Source: Torreya grandis (taxonomy: Eukaryota > Streptophyta > Pinopsida > Cupressales > Taxaceae). From it: 64,000 nucleotides of DNA. Position 1 is the first letter of the stretch; each line of letters starts with the position of its first letter. The position numbers were made by a program, and so were the translations under genes. Below, in pieces: positions 54,171-64,000 of this stretch. The stretch spans positions 917,001 to 981,000 of the forward strand of contig JARHVA010004089.1 of the NCBI GenBank assembly GCA_037957365.1, read 5' to 3'. The notes beneath the pieces were generated by a model that was not told the DNA's origin, ran no database searches, and saw only the letters and a program-made list of their open reading frames with translations.

Positions 54171-55557
54171 TGGCTTGTTGCTTCAACAAATAGATAAATC
54201 AAGAGAGTATCAGTTCTTTGTCAAGAATTTATCAGCACTAGCTCATGAACCTTTAATCATTGCCATGATTTGTGATATTGTTGGTCATAATTTTATCTGG
54301 TACTCAGACATTTACAACTACCTTCATGACCAAGCTCTACCACTAAACCTATCTCAAAAATAAACCAAATCCTTCATTCATCATTCCACTCATTATACTT
54401 TACTTGGATCCACTCTTTACCATCATAGTTTTGATGGAACTATGCTTCATTGTTTAACTTCGACAAAGTCTACATTAGCATTAAGAGAAGTTCATGAAGG
54501 AGTATATGGAGCCCATTCTAGCAAGGTAGTCCTATCCAAAAAGCTCTCATGTACTAGTTATTATTGGCCCATAATGGACACAGATGCCATTGCATATGTA
54601 AAGAAATGTGACAAATGTCAATGGCATGCTAATTTGATTCATGCCCCAACAAAAACTCTAAAACCGATGTTGACACCATGGCCATTTTCTACATGGGGAC
54701 TTGACCTCATTGGGCAGATTAACCCCACTTCATCTAATGGCCATAAACATATCCTTACCGCCACTAAATATTTCACTAAGTGGGTTGATGTTATACCCCT
54801 CACTTATGTGACTGTAAAACAAATTTCTAAATTCATCTTCAACCACCTCATCTGCCGCTATGGTATTCCCTCTAACATTATATCTGATAATAGAGGATCA
54901 TTCAAGAATAAAGATGTATATCAATTATGTACTGAATACAACATCACCCAACACTTTTCTACTGCATATTACCCTCAAGGTAATGGCCAGGCTAAGGCAT
55001 CCAACAAAACCATTATCAACATTCTCAAAAATATTATCAATGATATTAGTTGTGATTGGCACCTCTAGATATTCCCTACCCTTTAGGTATACCATACCAA
55101 TCATTGTATCCCCACATGAGCCACTCCATACTCACTTGTTTATGGTACTAAAGCCATCCTTTCCATTGAGGTCAAATTGCCTTCACTATGCATCTCTTTC
55201 AAACATGTCATGGATGATCATGACTATCAACTAGCTCGCCTGTAAGAGCTGGACCTACTAGATGAGAAATGCACAGTTGTGCTCAACAATCTTCAAGCAT
55301 ATTAGAATTGACTCAAAGGCCACTACAATCGGCATGTGAAGTACCAAACATTTGAGCTTAGTGATCTTGTTCTCAAAAAAAACCAAAAGAATACCATGGC
55401 CAAGAAGAAACATAAAGGGAAATTCAAACCAAACTGGATAGGGCCTTTCATCATCACTAAAGATTATGGATCAGGAGCATACAGGCTTGCCACACCAAAT
55501 GGTGATGAACTTATAGATCCAATGAATATTATTCATCCCAAGTGGTACTATTCTTGA
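54171..55557 (+). pseudogene. Integrase of Tat copy C
   Basis: The zinc-binding domain has HEGVYGAHSS and KKCDKCQWHAN (54490-54633, H-H-C-C). The core has WGLDLIGQI (first Asp, about 54696), IISDNRGSFKN (second Asp, about 54877-54909) and GNGQAKASNKTI, in which the third catalytic residue, Glu, is Lys (AAG at 54994-54996). Copy D keeps Glu here. C-terminus: TPYSLVYGTKAI, NRHVKYQTFELSDLVLKK, NWIGPFIITKDYGSGAYRLA, ending HPKWYYS and TGA at 55555. The frame is the same as RT throughout. Confidence 0.88.
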
Positions 55558-55879
55558 ATGCTAAGGTGTATTGTCTGTAAGGACCGTTTCAATTATGCCA
55601 TTTTGACACTATTCTTCTTTGTACACATACCATTCTTATCTATCCTCTTTGCCATATCCACTTTCCATTTTTGACCTATTGACCCAACATGTTATAATGC
55701 CTAACCCATTTGACCTTGGTTTTTGTCATTCATTACGCAGTTTCAGCATCAAGGTATCTAATCAGTTCATCAGTTGGTTCAAAAACTTCAAATAGAGATC
55801 ATATTTTGGGACAGTATGATAGAAGTTTTGGTCGTTACATCCTTTGTTTGTTAGTCCTTTCTTACCACTAGTCCTATTG

Positions 55880-57586
55880 CTAATTATAACCACCTTTGGG
55901 CAAATTAGTACCATTGATCTATGTCGTTGTGTCCTAGTTATAACCGCTTATGGGAAAACTAAGGGCAATACTAAGCCTTGATGTACCAACTTGCCACTTC
56001 CTATGCCATACTATGTTTTTTTACCAGCTGTGCCTGTTTTGTTTGAATTGATCATTGCACTAGTCAAATTCTTCTGTTGTAAGGGAAAAACTACAATGAC
56101 TTGAGGTCCTATTCTGGGACTATGTAGGAAGCACTTAATACTTGTTGAGGTCAGCTCATTCACCCTTTTCCTAATGCTCTTGTCATTTTATGAGCAACCT
56201 AAGCCCACTCTCTCACTATTTTGTGAGCAAGCTAAGCCACGCTCTCACCATTTTGTGAGTAACCTAAGTATGAATGCTCTCACTATTTTATGAGATTGAA
56301 CCATTTAGTGTCTCATCATTCTCAAAAATATTTCAAAAAATCATTAGAAAAGAACAAAAACATTGACCATTTCTTTGCCTTAAGTATTCTAGGAACCCTT
56401 ACTAAGTTACAAGCAAGTCACTTGTCATTTAGTTTCCCCATCCTTTTTGACCTTTTTTTCTCATGCACTTGCCATTTTGCCAGACCATTCCTATTCTTAT
56501 ATCACATCCATTCTATTTATTTTCTTTAGTTATCATAGTCTTTCCATTCCCTGGGAGAACTACATTTGGCTTGAAGTTTTTTATTGGATATTACATCCAT
56601 GAAACTATGTAGGCAACATTCACTTGCCTAGTGCATATGGAGATAACTCGACCACCCCCTTCCTTTTCTTCTATTCCCCCATTTAATTCATTTTTTAAGT
56701 TGTCACCTATTTCTAAGGGTAATATTCATAGGATTTTTATTTCATTGTTTGTTTGTTTGTTTATTTCTACTTATTTTATTTGTTTGTCTACCTGTTTGTT
56801 TGATTTCAACATTATTGCCTTGATTTAGTTTTTGTGTTCATTGGGTGATTCCTTGTCCACACTTACACTTGAATCCATCCCTATTCATATATTTACATTG
56901 TCATCATGGGTTTTATCATTGGTACATTATTTTCTATTGAGTATTGGATTACGAGAGTCAATCTGTATGCATATTTTGGTCAATTCTTTATGGTTTTATA
57001 TCATAAATCCTACCATCACATGCTACACCAAACCTCAGCTTCAAGAAGTCTATTCAGTAATGGCAACATCTCTTCAGCACTTTCATCCTGATTCCACTCC
57101 CAATCATATACCAAACAGAGTAATTGACCATACAAGAATTTCAACCTTTATTAGTTAGGACGAGCATCTCCCTACTAGTAGGTTGTTCTAATTCATCATT
57201 ACCCACTTAAGTTATCATCATCCTCAACGAAGTTTATCATGTTTGCCATAATCGAGGTCCAATGATTATAACTGCCTATGGGCAAATCATTGCACACTAT
57301 CCCACCTACATTTCTCAATGATTATAGCCACCTTTGGGCAAATCATTATGTTGTCACCACTTTACTTTTTCTACCTATACAGGGGCATGATATTATCTTA
57401 TTTGTCTATCCTAATTGGGGCAGCTCCATCTTCTCAATGATTATAACCACCTTTGGATAAATCATTGTGTGATCATACCATGTTGCCGTTATTGGGGTAC
57501 AATGCTTATAACCACCTTTGAGTAAACCATTATACACTATCCCACTTGCATTATCAATGATTTTGACTACTTTTTTTAGTATCATT
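55880..57586. repeat. Hairpin repeat units, copy C
   Basis: Units of about 31 bases with complementary ends around CCACCTTTGGG-like loops: 55880-55908 (CTAATT..AATTAG), 55933-55964, 57261-57291, 57317-57347 (AATGATT..AATCATT), 57436-57466, 57501-57531 and 57556-57586. The last five start 56, 119, 65 and 55 bases apart, suggesting a unit of about 58 bases. Confidence 0.8.
56170..56300. repeat. 33-bp tandem repeat, about 4 units, copy C
   Basis: CTCACTATTTTGTGAG (an inverted repeat) followed by caacctaagccacg, repeated at about 33-base intervals. D has six units. Confidence 0.82.
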
Positions 57587-57807
57587 GTGTTTTCACCCCA
57601 TCATCTTTCCTTTCTTTGGTCCCCTCATTTTGCTTCTTTCTTTTTGAGGGATTGTTTGTCAACCCACTTGTGTCAATCATTCCCTCAAGGGGGCATCATA
57701 CAATTAGTATATCATCATTATAGTTGTAGGCATGTAGGACCTTTTCATTATTTGAGAAGATGTTATTGTGCTTATAGATTGCAATGCCTTTCCAAACAAG
57801 GGCAAAC

Positions 57808-58989
57808 TATAGACACCTAACACTGGCTGCCAATAACATCCAACTAGGCTTTTGGGCTAATTTCCACTCAAAATGCATAATTTGGCTTAAAATTTCTAAA
57901 ACATGTTAAATTATGTGAAAATAACATATTCAAATGCAGATTTTAGCTAGGGTATCCCTAAATGGGGCAATGTAATTTATGGGTCAGCTAACTTTGATCA
58001 ATTTATTTTGAGTCAAAATGTCAAATGTGCACCTGCATGCTTTAGACTACTCTTTCCTATCAAATATTTTGCACAACACTTACGCCTTTGTTATTTGTTG
58101 TTGGTAGCATCCTAAATGGGAATACGCATCTAACGTAGACTTTTAATTCAAATCTAGTCAAATTTAGGACCAATAATAAGGCATTTTGATCAATTTGAGT
58201 AATTTGTGCATAATGTGCCTAAACATGCTTAATAGCTAATTAACCCAAATCAAGGCCTAATAAAAAATTCCATGGAAACTTGTTGAATACTTATTTTTGG
58301 AAATGAATATAGAATATCCGCATCATCAAGTGACCTCATTTCTTGGGAAGACATCCATAGGCCATAAATACCACAAATATCAAGATTCATGCCCTCCATG
58401 CCTCATCAATGCCTTCTATGATGCCCTCCATGTCTCTTAATTTTCCCTTCTTCCAATGCCATGATGAGGATAATTACAAATTTTGATTTCAAAGTTTAAT
58501 TAATCCTTAACCACACATCTCAATCTTGAGATGGATGGTTGAGGTTGATTCTGATCAAATCTAAAAATCTATAAATAAGAGGCCTCACAATATCATTTCT
58601 AAGCTTAATTTGTGCAAAGTTATAATGCGAGATTGGTTCCCAAAGCTTCAAGAAAATAGTGTGACCATGCCAAATTGATTCCAATCCAAGCCAAACCACA
58701 AACCAAAGGTGATAAGGAGAGATGGAGGTTGTCAAGCTTCCATTTCCAAGGACTTCATGAGCACAAGCCGAGTAAGCCATCACAACAAGCATTTTGGAGC
58801 ATCCAAGGAAGGTAAAAGAGTTTTCTTTTGTATTTTAATTGTGTGTTTCATTCATGATTGTTAACTAAGCTCTCCCTAGTGTCTAGGCCTGGAGATGTTA
58901 TGCTATTAGTGTGTTTATTTCACATTGTTTTCATTTTGAAAATAACACCATACAAACCATCATCTCTTGAGTCAAATTCCTAAATCACA
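57808..58989 (+). repeat. 3' LTR of copy C (1182 bp)
   Basis: Starts TATAGACACC (TG now TA) after AACAAGGGCAAAC, the likely purine tract. Ends AAATCACA, then CAGTT. Uninterrupted version of 41755-44118. Confidence 0.86.
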
Positions 58990-58994
58990 CAGTT
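58990..58994. repeat. Target-site duplication CAGTT, right copy
   Basis: Pairs with 41750-41754. Confidence 0.85.
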
Positions 58995-61300
58995 TGCCCT
59001 TGTTTGGGAGGGCATTGCAAGTTATAGGCACAGTAACATCTTCTCAAATAATGAAAAGGTCCTACATGCCTACAAATTCAATAATGATGAACTAACTGTA
59101 TGATGCCTCCTCGAGGAAATGATTGGCACAAGTAGGTCAGCAAACGGTCCCTAAAAAAAAAGCAAAATGAGGGGACCAAAGAAAGGAAAATGATGGGGTG
59201 AAAACACAATAAATTTGAAAAAGTTGTCAAAATCATTGAGAATTCAAGTGGGATGGTGTACAATGGTTTACCCAAAGGCAGTTATAAGCATTGTACCTTG
59301 ATAGTGGCAATATGGCATGAAAACATAATGATTTGCCCAAATGCAGTTATAATCATTGAGAAGATGGAGCTACCCCAGTTAGGATAGACAAACAAGATAG
59401 CAACATGCCCTTATTTTGGAAAAATAAAGTAAATTTGGTGATAACATATTGATTTTCCCAAAATTAGTTATAATCATTAAGAAATGTAGGTGAGACGGTG
59501 TGAAATGATTTGCCCATAGGCGGTTACAATCATTGGACCTCGATTATGGCAAACATGATTAATTTAGTTGATGATGATGGTACTAAACATAGAGGGTAAT
59601 TATGAATTGGAACAACCTGATAGCACAAATATGCTCGTCCGACCTAACATAAGTTGAAATTATTTTGTTGCTTAATTACTCTATGTAGGATATGATTAGG
59701 ATTTGAATTAGGATCGTGGTACCAAAGAGATGTCGATGCTACCATTACTGAATAGACTTCTTGAAGCTAAGGTTTGTTGTAGAACCTATTGGTAGGCATC
59801 ATGGTATAACATCATTATGCATAAGGACTTCCCGAAATCTAATACTCAAGAGAAGATAATGTACCAATGATAGAAACCATGATGCTAATGTAGACATATG
59901 AATATGGATGGATTCAAGTGTAAGTGCAGATAAGGAATAACCCAATGAATGCACATAAATTGAATCAAGGCAATAGTACTGAAAGCAAATAAATAGGCAT
60001 ACGAACAAAACAATAAAGAAACAAATTAATTAATTTAAGCCAAATGAACATTACCCCTATAAAATAAGTGACAACTTAACAAACTTATCGATTGGGGGAA
60101 TAAAAGAAAAGGAATGGGGTGACCAAGCTATCTCCATATGCACTAGGAAAATGGGTGTTGCCTACATAGTTCCCTAGACATAATATCCAATAAAAATTTC
60201 AGGCCAAATGTAGTTCTCTCAAGAAATGGGAAGAAAATGATAATTGATGAAAACAACAAAATGGATGTAATAAAAGAATAGGAATGGTCTTGCAAAATGG
60301 CAAGTGCATGGGATAAAAGGCCAAAAAGGATGGGGAAACTAAGTGACAAGTGATTTACTTGTGACTTAGTAAGGGTTCCCAGAATCCTTAAGGCAAAGAA
60401 GTGGTCAATGTTTTTGGTTTTTTCTAACAGTTTTACAAATGTTTTTGGAATTTTTGGAGTATCTCAATTCGATTGAGAATGATGAGATACTAAAATGTTT
60501 CAAGCTCACAAAATAGCGATAGTGTGGCTTAAGTTACTCACAAAATAGTGAGATCATGGTTTAGGTTGCTTGCAAAATGGTGAGAGTGTTACTTAAGTTG
60601 CTTGTAAAATGACAATAGCATGGTTTAGGTTGCTCACAAAACGGTGAGAGTGTGGCTTAGGTTACTCATAAAATAGTGAGAGCATGGATTAGGTGTGAAT
60701 CAAACACAACCCACAAAGTCTTAAAATGGCTCGATTTCACAATAGTTCCACCTTCAGTGAAGGAATATGACCAATATAACAGTGAATGCAAATAAAAATA
60801 GGCGTAGTTGGTATGAAGACTTAGTATGGCATAGGAAATGGCAAGTTGTTATGTTGAGGCTCAATAAATAAATGCTTCCCCTAGTTTGCCCATAGGCAGT
60901 TATAACTAGGACATAATGACATAAATCAATGGTACTAATTTTCCCATAGGTATTTATAATTAGTATCAAGATTGGGCTTAAAAAAAAACAACAAACAAAG
61001 GGTGAAACTATCAAAACTTTTATCATACTACTCCAAAATACTATCTCTATCTGAAATGCTCAAAACAACTACTAAAATAGATCAGATTCATTGGTGCTAA
61101 AAAAGTGCAACTAATGGAGAAACCAATGTCAAACAGGCTAGGTAGATAGGATTCAAGACATGTTTTGTCAATAGAATGGAATGGTAAATTGGATAAGTAA
61201 TAAGCTAAGAGGAATGATAAGAACTATATTTGTACAAATAAGAATAGTGATAAAATGGCACAACTGAAATGGTCCTTATAGACAATACACTATAGTGCTC
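58995..61300 (-). other. Non-coding 3' region of copy D
   Basis: No gene. Hairpin units at 59262-59292, 59327-59357, about 59447-59479, 59504-59534, 60880-60910 and 60935-60963 mirror those of C. The plus-strand start GTTTGCCCTTGTTTGG is the complement of the tract before C's 3' LTR. Confidence 0.78.
60504..60696. repeat. 33-bp tandem repeat, about 6 units, copy D
   Basis: CTCACAAAATAGTGAGA-gtgtggcttaggtta units, complement of the C array, with two or so more copies than C. Units differ by scattered transitions. Confidence 0.85.
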
Positions 61301-62665
61301 AAGCATAGTACCGCTTGAGGTGAATAATATTCATCGGCTCAAGAAGTTCATCTCCATTTGGTGTGGCGAGCTTGTATGCTCCTGATCCATAATCTACATT
61401 AATGATGAAAGGCCCTATCCATTTGGTTTGAATTTACCTTTATGTTTCTTCTCAACTGTGGTATTCTTTTGGTTTTATTTAAGAACAAGATCACCAAGTT
61501 AAAATGTTCTATACTTGATGCACCAATTGTAGTGGCCTTTGATTTAATTCTAATATGTTTGAAGATTATTGAGCATAGTTATGTATTTTTCATCAAGTAT
61601 ATCTGGCTCTTACAGGTGAGCTACTTGATCATCATGATCATCTAGGACATGCTAGAAATGTATGCATGGTGAAGATAACTCAACCTCAATGGGAAGAATG
61701 GCTTCAGTACCATAAACAAGTGAGTATGGAGTGGCTCCTATGGGGGTACAATGTTTGGTACAATATGCCCAAGGGGTGCACAATATTTGAAAGTGACATT
61801 CAAGACCAGCATTATTAACAATCTTTTTGAGAATGTTAATAATTATTTTATTGGATGCCTCAGCCTGACCATTACCTTGAGGGTAATATGTTGTAGAGAA
61901 ATGTTATGTGATGTTGTATTTGGCACATAGTTTATTGACATCCTTGTTCTTGAATGATCCTTGATTATTAGATATAATGTCAGAGGGGATACCGTAGTGG
62001 CAAAAGAGATGTTTGAAGATGAACTTAGAAATTTGCTTTCTAGTCATGTAAGTGAGGGGTATAGCTTCAACCCACTTAGTGAAATATTCGGTGGTGGTAA
62101 GGATATGTTTATGGCCATCAGATGAAGTGGGGTTGATTTTTCTAATGAGGTCGAGTCCCCATGTAGAAAATGGCTATGGTGTCAACATTAGTTTCAGAGT
62201 CTTGGCAGGGGAATGAATCAGATTGACATGCCATTGACATTTATCACACTTATTTACATATGCAGTTGTATTTACGTATATTGTGGGTCAATAATAATAA
62301 GTACGCAAGATATTTTTGGATAAGACTACCCTGTTGGAGTGGGCTCCACATACTCCTTCATGTACTTCCCATAATGCTAGTGTATATTTTGTTGAAGTTA
62401 AATAATGAAGCAAAGTTCCATCAAAACTATAACAATAGAGGGTTGATCCAAGTAGGGTATAATGAGTGGAGTGATGGATAAAGGCTTTGGTTTGTTTGTA
62501 GGATAGGTCAGGGGGTATAACTTGGTCATGAAGATAATTATAAATCTCTAAATACCAGATAGAATTAGGACCAATAATATCACAAATCATTACAATGATT
62601 GAAGGTTCATAAGTTGGTGTGATCAAATTCTCGATGAAGAATTGATACTCTCTAGCTTTATCCAT
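61301..62665 (-). pseudogene. Integrase of Tat copy D
   Basis: Open stretch 62288-62665 covers the RNase H-integrase linker (KAREYQFFIENL, YNYLHDQ, KQTKAFIHHSTHYTLLGS) and the start of the zinc domain (EVHEGVCGAHSNRVV). In decayed frames below it: WGLDLI with the first Asp; IISNNQGSFKN, where the second Asp is Asn (61967-61969); GNGQAEASNK with Glu intact (GAG at 61859-61861). Ends at TGA 61301-61303 after a YYA tail. C has Gln-to-stop where D still reads KQTK. Confidence 0.83.
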
Positions 62666-63100
62666 TTATCGAATTAGAGAGCTAATAGTAGCCATGGCAT
62701 CTATAGTTCTATTACTAGCTCTCGGTATATGCTCAAATTAGATATTTGTAATTTGTTGTTTTAGAGTGTCGACCATAGCTTTGTAAGGAACCAACTTGTC
62801 ATCTTTGGTTTGAAAGTGGTTTGTAACCTGATAGATGATTAATTGAGAATCACCATAAACCTTGAGATGAGATATTCAATTGTACTATCTATTGAAGTCC
62901 TACAATAAGTGCTTCATAATTGATCATGTTGTTTGTACAAAGAAAATTGATTATGAAAGATTTAAAGATTAGATCCCCCTATGGTGTAATAAATAAATTG
63001 CTTGCCCTGATCCATGTGTGATAAATGATCCATCAAAATATAGCTTCCATTGTTTCTCTTTAAGAGTTGTGTCAATGATGGTCATTATGGATTCATAAAA
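62666..63100 (-). pseudogene. Second RNase H of Tat copy D
   Basis: WKLYFDGSF with the catalytic Asp at 63032-63034, then a NYEALIVGLQ-type helix and VYGDSQLII with the second Asp. Better kept than in C, where FDGS reads FYGS and the Gln is a stop. Frameshift after the first strand. Confidence 0.75.
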
Positions 63101-63103
63101 AAA

Positions 63104-63529
63104 TTAGAATGTGAGTGGCTCTATATCTGAAAGGGGTGCTTCAGCGAGTTGATCTGCAAAGATATATCCCTTGATTGCCTTTTGATTAACATACTCTATG
63201 TCAAACTCACTAAGAAGCATGATCCACTTGGCCATTCTGCCTTGTAAATCTATTTTAGATAGTAGATACTTGAGCAGATCTACTTTTGAAATGACCATGG
63301 TCTTATTGTTTAACATGTAGTGTCACAATTTTTGGGCTACAAATATCATGGCTGGATAGGGTTTTTCAATTGGCATATAGTTGTGTTCATATGTGACCAA
63401 TGTACGGCTTAAGTAGTATACTACATGCTCTTTTCCATTGTCATCATGTTGAGCTAGAAGTGCCCCCAAGGCACTATCTGTAGCTGATAGGTACAAAAAA
63501 AATGGTTTTCCTGGCATAGGGGGTAGCAA
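63104..63529 (-). pseudogene. First RNase H of Tat copy D
   Basis: Two adjoining open frames, 63323-63529 (KPFFLYLSATDSALGALLAQ, HVVYYLSRTLV, HNYMPIEKPYPAMIF) and 63104-63316 (LLKYLLSKIDLQGRMAKW, IKGYIFADQLAEAPL). A stop or small change at about 63320 (Tyr/His region) divides them. Nearly identical in layout to 53335-53703. Confidence 0.85.
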
Positions 63530-64000
63530 AATAGGTAAATTTGTTAGGTAATCTTTGAGCTACTAAAAAGCTATTTGGCAGTGATTATTCTAGTGGAATA
63601 CAAATCTCTTATTCAAAAGATGTGTAAATGGATGACACTTGTCTGTTAACTTAGATATGAAGCATCAAATTGACTAGATCTTACCCTGTAAACTGTGGAT
63701 CTACTTCAAATTAGTTGGTGGTGGCATCTCTGTTATAGCTTGGACTTTGGTTGGATCAACTTCAATGCCTTTGTGAGACACAATGAAGCCAAGTAATTTT
63801 CTGGATGTTACTCTAAATACACATTTCCTTGGATTTAGTCAAACTTTGTACTCTCGTAGTCTTTCAAATATTTTACATAACACTATTAGATGGTCAGTCT
63901 TGGTTTTTGATTTGCCTAGTATGTCATCGACGTAGTCTTCAACAATATCATGCATCATATCATGGAATATGATAGTCATGGCTCTTTGATAGGTAGATCC
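63530..64000 (-). pseudogene. Reverse transcriptase of Tat copy D, partial
   Basis: The C-terminal half of RT, cut by the window end. Reads YQRAMTIIFHDMMHDIVEDYVDDILGKSK in pieces, with YVDD intact at 63923-63934, then ERLREYKV and KLLGFIVSHKGIEVDP. The part toward RNase H (63530-63700) is broken by stops and frameshifts. Confidence 0.83.

Larger units (their letters stand above)
55558..57807 (+). other. Non-coding 3' region of copy C with hairpin repeats
   Basis: 2.25 kb between pol and the 3' LTR, no gene. Holds a 33-bp tandem array (56170-56300) and seven dispersed hairpin units (55880-57586). Collinear with D 58990-61300 on the other strand. Tandem repeats in this place are known for Tat/Ogre elements. 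Confidence 0.8.
41755..58989 (+). mobile_element. Ty3/gypsy Tat-lineage element, copy C, LTR to LTR
   Basis: 17.2 kb, or about 16.1 kb without the solo LTR in its 5' LTR. Order: LTR, 2.6-kb leader, gag, protease, long linker, RT, RNase H, a second RNase H, integrase, 2.25-kb non-coding 3' region with hairpin arrays, LTR. Two RNase H domains and the protease motif IDNGSSLNIV place it in the plant Tat lineage (Ogre-like). Flanked by CAGTT duplications inside a second copy, D, in opposite orientation. All genes carry stops. Confidence 0.88.
58990..64000 (-). mobile_element. Tat-lineage element copy D, internal part, runs off the window
   Basis: Minus-strand copy of the same family as C. From the left: 3' region (58990-61300), then pol backwards: integrase, second RNase H, first RNase H and part of RT at the window edge. 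Its 3' LTR is 40570-41751, separated by copy C. The 5' half and 5' LTR are outside. Confidence 0.87.

Noticed and set aside
55880..57586. CRISPR-like array
   Set aside because: Regular short repeats with palindromic ends, but spacing is uneven, the repeats are diverged, there are no cas genes, and the setting is a plant retrotransposon.
40570..58991. Palindromic two-LTR circle or inversion to explain the head-to-head LTRs
   Set aside because: The CAGTT duplication and the clean restoration of D's junction explain everything by a simple insertion.

Overview
The window looks like repeat-dense nuclear DNA of a seed plant with a large genome. It is AT-rich, visibly poor in CG dinucleotides, and almost wholly made of old, nested retrotransposons. 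I see no host gene, tRNA, rRNA or CRISPR array. The Tat-lineage Ty3/gypsy copies carry two RNase H domains, which is a plant retroelement trait. The age and decay of the copies, the scarcity of solo LTRs and the lack of genes would suit a gymnosperm, but that is inference.

Layout, left to right. (1) 1-12837: Ty3/gypsy copy A1, plus strand, with the 5' LTR cut by the window edge. It holds gag, protease, RT, RNase H and integrase remnants, then a long third ORF, then a 1.0-kb 3' LTR. A1 sits inside the LTR of (2), a short minus-strand copia-like element (12838-15462) with no recognisable pol. That element sits inside (3), a second copy of the same gypsy family, A2, seen as 15463-17242 and 29806-37838. 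A2 is interrupted by (4) 17243-29805, a minus-strand non-autonomous element with LTRs of about 5.2 and 4.9 kb, a 2.4-kb internal domain, a tRNA-iMet-type primer site, a polypurine tract and an exact 5-bp duplication (TAATG). (5) 38345-40569: decayed RT of an L1-like LINE, which is the oldest layer on this side. (6) 40570-41751 and 58990-64000: Tat-lineage copy D on the minus strand, inserted in the LINE and running off the right edge. (7) 41755-58989: Tat-lineage copy C on the plus strand, complete from LTR to LTR. It is inserted at the LTR/internal junction of D with a CAGTT duplication, and it carries (8) a 1.17-kb solo LTR (41903-43070, duplication GGTAT) in its own 5' LTR.

All coding regions are broken. 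In copy C the pol frame stays open to one phase for about 4.6 kb and is interrupted mainly by nonsense changes. Most of these are CAG/CAA or CGA turned into stops, the mark of cytosine methylation and deamination rather than frameshifting.

Most worth attention: the conserved post-integrase ORF of family A with a conserved TATA motif ahead of it; the element with 5-kb LTRs; the Tat-in-Tat insertion that leaves two LTRs head to head; and the arrays of short hairpin repeats in the 3' regions of the Tat copies.
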